Below are positions 1 to 6,421 of a stretch of DNA of 10,295 nucleotides, piece after piece. The stretch is from NCBI GenBank assembly GCA_045577595.1, contig JAZNIR010000145.1, positions 1 through 10,295 on the forward strand. Reading direction: 5' to 3'. Each line of letters starts with the position of its first letter. Within the stretch, counting starts at the first letter, position 1. The notes beneath the pieces were generated by a model. The model worked only from the letters and a program-made list of their open reading frames with translations, made no database searches and was not told the origin of the DNA. This DNA comes from Scatosoma sp045577595 (lineage in GTDB: Bacteria; Bacillota; Clostridia; Christensenellales; Borkfalkiaceae). Made by a program: the position numbers and the translations under genes.

Positions 1-206
1 AACGGGGATATAATATCTATCATATGGTGCAAAACGCCGTCGCGTTCTTGTTCCGTCGGTTTTGCCGTGCCGATATTCAACCCCTTATACACGAGCAGGG
101 AATCCGCGGAAATAATCTCCGTATTAAGGCGTTTGGCACATTCAACAGCCAAAGCCGTTTTCCCCGACGCCGTTGCGCCGCAAATAACTAAAATTTTCGG
201 CGTCAT
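1..206 (-). CDS. miaA: tRNA dimethylallyltransferase MiaA, N-terminal part (runs off left edge)
   Basis: MiaA transfers a dimethylallyl group to N6 of adenosine 37 in tRNAs reading UNN codons, giving i6A37, in the cytosol. Only the first 68 codons of a gene usually near 300 codons are present. The visible protein opens MTPKILVICG and has the P-loop GATASGKT at about residues 10-17. It continues with ISADSLLVYKGLNIGTAKPT (residues 36-55) and GVLHHMIDI, the diphosphate- and tRNA-binding segments typical of MiaA; these make the identification firm. The ATG (206-204) overlaps the mutL stop as ATGA, and AGAGG (216-212) sits 5 nt upstream as ribosome binding site, so translation is probably coupled to mutL. 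It is the last visible gene of the miaB-mutS-mutL-miaA operon. MiaB, encoded by the first gene, acts on the product of this enzyme. In many Clostridia hfq follows miaA, but that would lie outside the window. Confidence 0.96.
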   Translation of the reverse strand, partial: MTPKILVICGATASGKTALAVECAKRLNTEIISADSLLVYKGLNIGTAKPTEQERDGVLHHMIDIISP

Positions 207-2287
207 ACGATCCTCTTAAACATTTTCGCGAGCTGTTTCTTCGTCATTTTTACAACGACAGGTCTGCCGTGCGGACATTTCAAGCCCATATCCCCGTCCA
301 TTAAACGGAACAATTCTTCGATTTCTTCTTTCGTTAAATCCATTCCGCCTTTTATCGCCGCTTTGCAAGCCGCCGACGCAAGCTTGTCTTTTAAAATATC
401 TTCCAATTTTATCGCGCGATAACCGCTGACGTCGCCAAGTATTTCGTTGAAAAATTTACTCAAATCAATATCTTTTAAATCGTAAGGTATGGATAAGATT
501 TTAAAATTCGTTTCTCCGTCTTCTTCAATTTCAAAGCCGATTTCTCGAATTTCTTGCATACGTTCGCGAATAAAATCCGCTTCAAACGCGTTTAATTTCA
601 ATTCGTAAGGCAACAACATCGGTTGACGGGAAATTTCACGGTTTTGCATCTTTTCCTTTAAACGGTTGAAAATCAAACGTTCGTGCGCGGCGTGTTGGTC
701 GATAATATATACGTCTTGGTCGCGCTCGTATAAAAGATAGGTGTTGAAAAGTTTCCCCGCATACGTACAAGCGGAAACGTCGATACGATTTTGCTTGTTT
801 TTCGCGTCCAATTCTTCCAAATACTTTTTATTGGCAAGGAAAGAATCTTCTTCCACGTTTTCGCTGGTCGTTTGCGGGCAAGAAGAATCCCTAAGTTCCA
901 ACACTTTCCGTTCAAAATATAAATCGGGGTATTTTCTATGCAATTTTTCGGGGTCTTTTTTACGCTTTTTTTGTTTATCAAGAAAAGGCAAACGCGGAGA
1001 AAAATCCGCTACTTCCACAGGATTATATTCCCCGATTTCCGAAAGAGGCGTTACGCCCTTTTCCCTTTGCACGGGCGGCGTAGCCATCTTCGGCTTGCAA
1101 TTTTCAATCTCTTTGCGCGCTTCTTCTAACGTAAACGAAGAAAATCCGAAAATAGAATCGCTACCGCTCGTTTCTTCCTTTTCCGCCGTCATTGCCGCCA
1201 TTTCCAATATATTTTGAGAAATGCTTTTCTTTTCCGTTGTTTCAGACGGTTTTTCGTCGTCTTGCATAGGCGGTTGCGTTTGCACGATATAGTCAAGCGC
1301 TTTGGAGTTTCCGTCCAAAACGGCAGACAACACCGAATAAATACAACCGTACACGATATTATTATCCGCAAAACGCACGTCCGCTTTGTTGGGATGCACG
1401 TTTACGTCCACGATTCCCGTCGGTACGGTGATATGCAATACGCAAAACGGATATTGCCGTTTCATTAAATAGCTTTTATATACGTTGCCAATCGCGGCGG
1501 AAATCGTAGCGTTTACGATATAACGCCCGTTTAAGAATACGTTTTGATAACTTTTATTCGGCTTGGAAAAGTTTTGATTACCGATATATCCGCGTATGCG
1601 GATTCCGTGTTTTTCCGCGTCGATTTGATAACAGTTTTGCAAAGTAGACGCGCCGTACACGCAAAGAAGCGCCGATTCTTCCCCTTCGCCAAACGATTGC
1701 AATACTTTTTTATCGTTGACGTAATACGTAAAGGCAATATCCGAACGGTTTAAAATAAACCGCGAAACGAACGTCGTAATATCCGCTTCTTCCGATTTAT
1801 CCGTCTTTAAAAAGTCTAAACGGACGGGCGTATTGCAAAACAAATTTTCCACCGTAACTTGCGTGCCTTTTTCCCCGCTCGTTTCCGTTAATTCGCCGAT
1901 TTCACCCGCATTGGAAGAAAGACGGTAACATTTTCCGTTTTCCGTTTTAGATACAATCGTCATTTGTGAAACGGACGCGATAGATGCAATCGCTTCACCG
2001 CGAAAACCGAGCGTCAACACCCTTTCCAAATCTTCCGCTTTGGCAATTTTACTGGTTGCGTGCGGTAAAAACGCGGCGTGCATATCATCCCGTTCAATCC
2101 CGTGTCCGTTATCGGTTACGCGGATAAACGACTTCCCGCCTTTTTCAATTTCAATTTCAATCTCCGTCGCACCCGCGTCAATGGCGTTTTCCACCAACTC
2201 TTTCACGACGGAATACGGCTTTTCCACCACTTCGCCTGCCGCTATGCGGTTGTACACCTTTGCGGGTAGAATATTGATTTTTCCCAT
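203..2287 (-). CDS. mutL: DNA mismatch repair protein MutL (endonuclease-type)
   Basis: MutL couples mismatch recognition by MutS to strand nicking and removal. At 694 aa it is complete and somewhat long for the family (about 600-680). The N-terminal GHKL ATPase shows ENAIDAGA (33-40), DNGHGI (59-64), ATSKI (77-81) and GFRGEAIASI (94-103). A variable charged linker of about 330-480 follows. The C-terminal dimerisation/nuclease domain has DQHAAHE (530-536), ACKAAIK (640-646) and CPHGRP (671-676), the metal-binding motifs of MutL proteins that nick DNA themselves in bacteria without MutH. QPMLLP (555-560) fits the QxxLxP beta-clamp-binding motif known from Bacillus MutL. The last Glu of the DQHA-x2-E-x4-E motif is Asn541 here. 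The ATG (2287-2285) follows AAGGAAG (2300-2294) at 6 nt spacing, and only 1 nt separates it from the mutS stop. The last codons overlap the start of miaA. Confidence 0.98.
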   Translation of the reverse strand: MGKINILPAKVYNRIAAGEVVEKPYSVVKELVENAIDAGATEIEIEIEKGGKSFIRVTDNGHGIERDDMHAAFLPHATSKIAKAEDLERVLTLGFRGEAIASIASVSQMTIVSKTENGKCYRLSSNAGEIGELTETSGEKGTQVTVENLFCNTPVRLDFLKTDKSEEADITTFVSRFILNRSDIAFTYYVNDKKVLQSFGEGEESALLCVYGASTLQNCYQIDAEKHGIRIRGYIGNQNFSKPNKSYQNVFLNGRYIVNATISAAIGNVYKSYLMKRQYPFCVLHITVPTGIVDVNVHPNKADVRFADNNIVYGCIYSVLSAVLDGNSKALDYIVQTQPPMQDDEKPSETTEKKSISQNILEMAAMTAEKEETSGSDSIFGFSSFTLEEARKEIENCKPKMATPPVQREKGVTPLSEIGEYNPVEVADFSPRLPFLDKQKKRKKDPEKLHRKYPDLYFERKVLELRDSSCPQTTSENVEEDSFLANKKYLEELDAKNKQNRIDVSACTYAGKLFNTYLLYERDQDVYIIDQHAAHERLIFNRLKEKMQNREISRQPMLLPYELKLNAFEADFIRERMQEIREIGFEIEEDGETNFKILSIPYDLKDIDLSKFFNEILGDVSGYRAIKLEDILKDKLASAACKAAIKGGMDLTKEEIEELFRLMDGDMGLKCPHGRPVVVKMTKKQLAKMFKRIV

Positions 2288-2288
2288 A

Positions 2289-4910
2289 TTATTCTTCCTT
2301 TTCCAACTTTTCTTTCAAATCGTTTAAAAGCAACAACGCTTGCATCGGAGAAAGCACGTTGACGTCGGTATCTTGCAAAATTCTTTCCACTTCGCTCTTT
2401 TCCCGAATCGGCGCAAGTGCCGTTTCTTCTTCAATCTCTTCCACCGTAAGTTTTTTATTGCCTGCAAGCAAATCTTTCTTTTCCAAAGCTTTCAATATTT
2501 GTTTCGCGCGCAAAGTAACTTCTTGGGGCACACCCGCAAGCGACGCCACTTCAATCCCAAAGCTACGGTTTGTCCCGCCCCGCGCAATCTTTCTTAAAAA
2601 CACGATTGCGCCGTTTAATTCGCGCACGGTTACCCGATAATTTTTTACACCCGCAAGCGTGTTTTCCAATTCGGTTAATTCGTGATAGTGGGTGGAAAAC
2701 AACGTTTTTGCTCCCGTTTTCTCAACGAGAAATTCAATCACCGACCAAGCAATCGACAATCCGTCAAACGTACTCGTTCCGCGCCCCACTTCGTCTAAAA
2801 CGAGCAAACTGTTTTTCGTGGCGTGCAATAATATGGACGCAACTTCCGTCATTTCCACCATAAACGTACTTTGGTCAAAAATCAAATTATCGCTTGCGCC
2901 GACGCGTGTAAAAATTCTATCTATAATCGGTATTTCCGCCGATTTAGCAGGCACGAACGAACCGACGTGCGCCATTAACGTTATCAGCGCCACTTGTCGC
3001 ATATACGTACTTTTCCCCGCCATATTCGGACCAGTAATCACCGCGCAACGGTTTTCGTCGCCGTCCAAAAGCGTATCGTTAGGCACAAATCTTTCTTTGG
3101 AAATCGCCTCTACGACGGGATGCCGTCCGTCGGAAATCACGAGCGGACAATCGCTTTCCGTCATTTTCGGCTTTACGTAACGGCGTTCTTTTGCCACCGT
3201 CGCAAACGAAACCAAACAATCGAGCATAGCAAGCGCCGACGAAATTTTTTGTAACTCTTCGATTTTATCGACGAGTATTTCCATTAAACGTTGATAAATT
3301 TGTTGTTCGATTTTTAACGCCTTTTCCCCGCTCGTAAGCACCTTTTCTTCAAACGCTTTTAATTCTTCGGTGATATAGCGTTCGCCCGTCGTAAGCGTTT
3401 GTTTGCGGATATAATCGTCGGGAACGAGCTCTTTAAAGGAATTTGTGATTTCGATATAATATCCAAACACCTTATTAAATCCCGTTTTCAACGTTTTTAT
3501 GCCCGTACGTTCCCGTTCGCGCACCGCAATCTCTTCGATATAACCTTTCGCGTTTTTATTGATATTACGAAGTTCGTCCAATTCCGCGTTAAAACCGCTA
3601 CGGATATACCCGCCGTCTTTCATCACCGACGACGCGTCTTCGGAAATCGTCGCCGTCAATAAATCGGCAAGTTCTTGCATATCCAATATATCCGCGTTAA
3701 TATCCCGCAAAATTTGAGAAGAAAATCCGCTTAACTGGAATTTTACGGCGGGCAAAGCGTGTAACGCCGTAGCGAGCGCCAAACAGTTTTTCGGATGGAA
3801 GTTTCCGTTGGAAATCTTACCTGCCAAACGCTCGGTGTCGCCTATATTTTTCAACGTTTCGCAAAGCCCTATGCGGGACGCCGACGCGCCGAAGAGTTCT
3901 TCCACCCCCGCTTGACGGTATTCGATTTCCGCCTTATCTTTTAAGGGGAAAAGCAACGTTCTATGCAACAATCGCGCCCCCATTCCCGTAGAAGTTTTAT
4001 CAAGCACCCATAAAAGCGACCCGTATTTTTTGCCTTCCGCGTTGTTTTTGACGATTTCTAAATTTTTGACGGCTATCGCGTCCAATTTCATAAACCGTTC
4101 TTTATTAACGAGTTTTACGGCGTTGACGTTGGCAAGCGCGTGTTTTTGCGTTTCGCGCAAATATTCGACGAGCGCTCCGCAAGACGACACGACGTTTTCT
4201 TTATCCGCTATGCCGTAACCTGCCAAAGAACGGGCGTTAAATTGTTCTAACAAGTTTTTTTCCGCGTGCTTTACGTTAAATGCCCACGGCAAATAACACG
4301 AAAACGCGGGCAACAAATTATGGCGTACCGCTTTGTCGTTTTTGCTTGCTAAAAGCATATCTTCGTTGCATATAATTTCGGCAACGGACAACGTTTGCAA
4401 TTTTTCAATCGTGTCTTGTACGGCATTTTCCCCGTAAAATTCTTCCGCTAAAAATTCCCCCGTCGTAATATCCGCCCAAGAAAGCGCTACGTTTTCTTCG
4501 TTTTTAAAAACGCAAGCAATATAATTATTTTTTGACGAATCCAAAAACTCTTCTTCTATCACCGTGCCCGCCGACACGATACGCACGACGTCCCGTTCAA
4601 CGAGCGCCCGCCCCGCCGTTTTCGGGTCGGAAATTTGTTCGCATATCGCAACCTTTTTCCCCATTGAAACGAGTTTTCCGATATAACCGTCCGCCGCGTG
4701 ATACGGCACGCCACACATAGGCGCGCGTTCTTCTAAACCGCAATCTTTTCCCGTCAGCGTAAGTTCCAATAACCGCGAAACTTCCACCGCGTCTTCGAAA
4801 AACATCTCGTAGAAATCCCCCAAACGATAAAACAACACGCAATCTTTATATTTTTCTTTCATTGCGAGATAGTGTTTCATCATTGTGGACGGTTCTCTCT
4901 CTTTACCCAT
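2289..4910 (-). CDS. mutS: DNA mismatch repair protein MutS
   Basis: MutS binds base mismatches and small loops as a dimer and, on ATP binding, slides along DNA and recruits MutL. It has 873 aa, the usual family length. The mismatch-reading Phe-x-Glu is in RLGDFYEMF (F33, E35). The connector, lever and clamp domains follow, with SGFNAELDELR and GYYIEIT in the core. The ATPase has Walker A GPNMAGKST (627-635), Walker B LLVLDEVGRGTSTFDG (D706, E707) and STHYHELTELE. The loop before STFMVEM, usually DDLxxGxSTF, reads DNLIFDQSTF, so a conserved Gly is Asp679. The tail ends in SPMQALLLLNDLKEKL, the standard C-terminal helix. The ATG (4910-4908) has AGAGGT (4922-4917) 6 nt upstream. It lies 33 nt after miaB and 1 nt before mutL, so the repair pair is made from one message. 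Confidence 0.99.
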   Translation of the reverse strand: MGKEREPSTMMKHYLAMKEKYKDCVLFYRLGDFYEMFFEDAVEVSRLLELTLTGKDCGLEERAPMCGVPYHAADGYIGKLVSMGKKVAICEQISDPKTAGRALVERDVVRIVSAGTVIEEEFLDSSKNNYIACVFKNEENVALSWADITTGEFLAEEFYGENAVQDTIEKLQTLSVAEIICNEDMLLASKNDKAVRHNLLPAFSCYLPWAFNVKHAEKNLLEQFNARSLAGYGIADKENVVSSCGALVEYLRETQKHALANVNAVKLVNKERFMKLDAIAVKNLEIVKNNAEGKKYGSLLWVLDKTSTGMGARLLHRTLLFPLKDKAEIEYRQAGVEELFGASASRIGLCETLKNIGDTERLAGKISNGNFHPKNCLALATALHALPAVKFQLSGFSSQILRDINADILDMQELADLLTATISEDASSVMKDGGYIRSGFNAELDELRNINKNAKGYIEEIAVRERERTGIKTLKTGFNKVFGYYIEITNSFKELVPDDYIRKQTLTTGERYITEELKAFEEKVLTSGEKALKIEQQIYQRLMEILVDKIEELQKISSALAMLDCLVSFATVAKERRYVKPKMTESDCPLVISDGRHPVVEAISKERFVPNDTLLDGDENRCAVITGPNMAGKSTYMRQVALITLMAHVGSFVPAKSAEIPIIDRIFTRVGASDNLIFDQSTFMVEMTEVASILLHATKNSLLVLDEVGRGTSTFDGLSIAWSVIEFLVEKTGAKTLFSTHYHELTELENTLAGVKNYRVTVRELNGAIVFLRKIARGGTNRSFGIEVASLAGVPQEVTLRAKQILKALEKKDLLAGNKKLTVEEIEEETALAPIREKSEVERILQDTDVNVLSPMQALLLLNDLKEKLEKEE

Positions 4911-4943
4911 ATATTTACCTCTATTTTTTTCTTTTTTCTTTGG

Positions 4944-6263
4944 TTAATCCACCCGTTCGCCGTATAAAGATATACCGTTGGCGCGCGTAATTTTTAATTG
5001 AACGAACTCCCCGACGACGTTTTTATCGCTTGCAAAATAGCCCATTCGACCAAGTTCGTCTCTGCCTAAATACAAGCCCTTTTTCTCGTCGTAATCTTCG
5101 CATAATATTTCCACCGTTTTCCCCACGTATTCTTGCGATTTTGCTTGCGTAAGCGAATTCACCAATTTCACCAACCGCATAATCCTATCTTTTTGAACTT
5201 CTTCGGGGACTTGGTTTTCCATTTCGGCGGCTTTCGTACCCTGCCGTTTGGAATATACAAACGTAAACGCCGACGCATAATTTACTTCTTTTACAAGCGA
5301 TTCCGTTTGCAAATAATCTTCTTCCGTTTCCCCAGGGAAACCGACGATTATATCCGTCGTTACTTCCGCGCGCGGTATTCGCGCCTTTAACATAGCGATT
5401 TCCGATAAGTACTTCTCACGTGTGTAACGACGATTCATTGCTTGTAAAATCGCGTTCGAACCCGATTGCACGGGTAAATGCACGAGTGGACATATTTTCG
5501 AACGTTTCTGCATTACTTTTACGACGTCTTCGTTGAAATCTTTCGGGTGGCTCGTCATAAACCGTAAACGGAATTTTCCTTTGATTTGCGCAACGGTGTC
5601 CAACAGTTGTGCGAACGTCATTCCGACGTTTCTATCCGTGCCGTAAGAATTCACGTTTTGTCCAAGTAGCGTAATTTCTTTATAGCCGTCGCTTACTAAT
5701 CTTTGCACTTCTTCCAATATTTTTTGCGGTTCTCTCGAACGCTCCCGTCCGCGCACGTACGGCACGATACAGTACGAACAAAAATTATTGCAACCGTACA
5801 TAATATTTACCCACGCGTTGGGATAACTCGTGCGGTACGGCGTAATCGTTTCTACGATTTCGCCCGCGTTTTCGCGGATTTCAATCACTTTCTTTTTTTG
5901 GCGTTGTTTTTGTAAAATCAGTTTGCCCAAGTTTTCCAAATTGAGCGCGCCGAACATTACGTCGATAAAAGGAAATTTCGTTTTTAAAACGTCCGTTTTT
6001 CCCTTTTCTTGCGTCATACAACCGCCGACCGCGATAATCAAATCGGGTTTTTCTTTTTTCAACTTTTTCAACGCGCCGATATTACCAAACGCGTGGTTTT
6101 CCGCGTTTTCACGAATACAACAAGTGTTAAAAACGATAATATCCGCCTTTTCCATCTCGTCCGTTTCTTCATAACCCATATCGCGTAAAATGCCGGCAAT
6201 TTTTTCCGATTCGTGCACGTTCATTTGACAGCCGTACGTAATAATACGATAGTTTTTACTCAT
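4944..6263 (-). CDS. miaB: tRNA-2-methylthio-N6-dimethylallyladenosine synthase MiaB
   Basis: MiaB is a radical-SAM methylthiotransferase that converts i6A37 of tRNA to ms2i6A37 using two iron-sulfur clusters. From the ATG at 6263 the protein has 439 aa, normal for the family. The N-terminal domain holds three cluster cysteines: C12 in ITYGCQMN, C48 in FNTCCIRENAENHA and C82 in VGGCMTQE. The radical-SAM CxxxCxxC is CNNFCSYC (C158, C162, C165), followed by IVPYVRGRERSR, which separates MiaB from MtaB and RimO. A TRAM RNA-binding domain forms about the last 65 residues. The frame can also start at TTG 6275, adding MEKG. I prefer ATG 6263 because GGA lies 7 nt upstream, whereas GAAGA directly abuts the TTG. 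It is the first gene of the operon, about 35 nt after the predicted transcription start. Its substrate is made by MiaA, the operon's fourth gene. Confidence 0.97.
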   Translation of the reverse strand: MSKNYRIITYGCQMNVHESEKIAGILRDMGYEETDEMEKADIIVFNTCCIRENAENHAFGNIGALKKLKKEKPDLIIAVGGCMTQEKGKTDVLKTKFPFIDVMFGALNLENLGKLILQKQRQKKKVIEIRENAGEIVETITPYRTSYPNAWVNIMYGCNNFCSYCIVPYVRGRERSREPQKILEEVQRLVSDGYKEITLLGQNVNSYGTDRNVGMTFAQLLDTVAQIKGKFRLRFMTSHPKDFNEDVVKVMQKRSKICPLVHLPVQSGSNAILQAMNRRYTREKYLSEIAMLKARIPRAEVTTDIIVGFPGETEEDYLQTESLVKEVNYASAFTFVYSKRQGTKAAEMENQVPEEVQKDRIMRLVKLVNSLTQAKSQEYVGKTVEILCEDYDEKKGLYLGRDELGRMGYFASDKNVVGEFVQLKITRANGISLYGERVD

Positions 6264-6273
6264 ACCTTTTTCC
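6264..6273 (-). promoter_or_regulatory. miaB ribosome binding site
   Basis: Read on the minus strand, the ten bases before the preferred miaB ATG are GGAAAAAGGT. GGA is 7 nt from the ATG, a usable spacing; the AGG at 1 nt is too close. The alternative TTG start overlaps this site, which argues against it. This site decides the start choice but is only moderately strong. Confidence 0.5.
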
Positions 6274-6304
6274 AATCTTCGTTTAGCGTATAATTATTTT
6301 CTCT

Positions 6305-6333
6305 ATTATACTCTTTTTTTTCATTTTTATCAA
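6305..6333 (-). promoter_or_regulatory. Sigma-A (housekeeping) promoter of the miaB-mutS-mutL-miaA operon
   Basis: On the minus strand a -35 box TTGATA (6333-6328) is followed by exactly 17 bp (6327-6311, A-rich) and a perfect -10 box TATAAT (6310-6305). Transcription would start near 6298, leaving a leader of about 35 nt before the miaB ATG. Five of six -35 bases and all six -10 bases match the consensus, so expression is probably constitutive. I see no operator-like palindrome over the promoter. Confidence 0.85.
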
Positions 6334-6339
6334 GTCTTT

Positions 6340-6361
6340 AAGCGGTTTTCGCGCTTTTTTT
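6340..6361 (+). terminator. Weak hairpin with T-run in the divergent region upstream of the PBP gene
   Basis: AAGCG (6340-6344) can pair with CGCTT (6352-6356), leaving a 7-nt loop and further T residues to 6361. It resembles a small intrinsic terminator or attenuator read on the plus strand. A second weak one follows: AAGCA (6363-6367) with TGCTT (6377-6381), then TTT. Five-bp stems in AT-rich DNA can arise by chance. They matter only if the PBP transcript starts upstream of 6340, which is not shown. Confidence 0.25.
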
Positions 6362-6421
6362 CAAGCATTTTTCCCTTGCTTTTTCGTGATAAAAAGAAAA
6401 AAGTGGCAAATACTGTTTACG

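Noticed and set aside
741..1217. Open frame of 158 codons on the plus strand opposite mutL
   Set aside because: It lies wholly inside mutL, has no recognisable motif or ribosome site, and its composition follows the antisense of the Lys/Glu-rich MutL linker.
2692..3180. Open frame of 162 codons on the plus strand opposite mutS
   Set aside because: It is antisense to the most conserved part of the MutS ATPase, has no domain signature, and is explained by codon bias on the real strand.
6264..6275. TTG at 6275 as the miaB start
   Set aside because: Its only purine-rich stretch directly abuts the codon, while the ATG at 6263 has GGA at 7 nt and gives the usual MiaB N terminus.
6289..6294. Plus-strand TATAAT as a promoter for the PBP gene
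   Set aside because: No -35-like hexamer at 16-18 bp, no extended -10, and the DNA is AT-rich. Kept only as a possibility in the findings.
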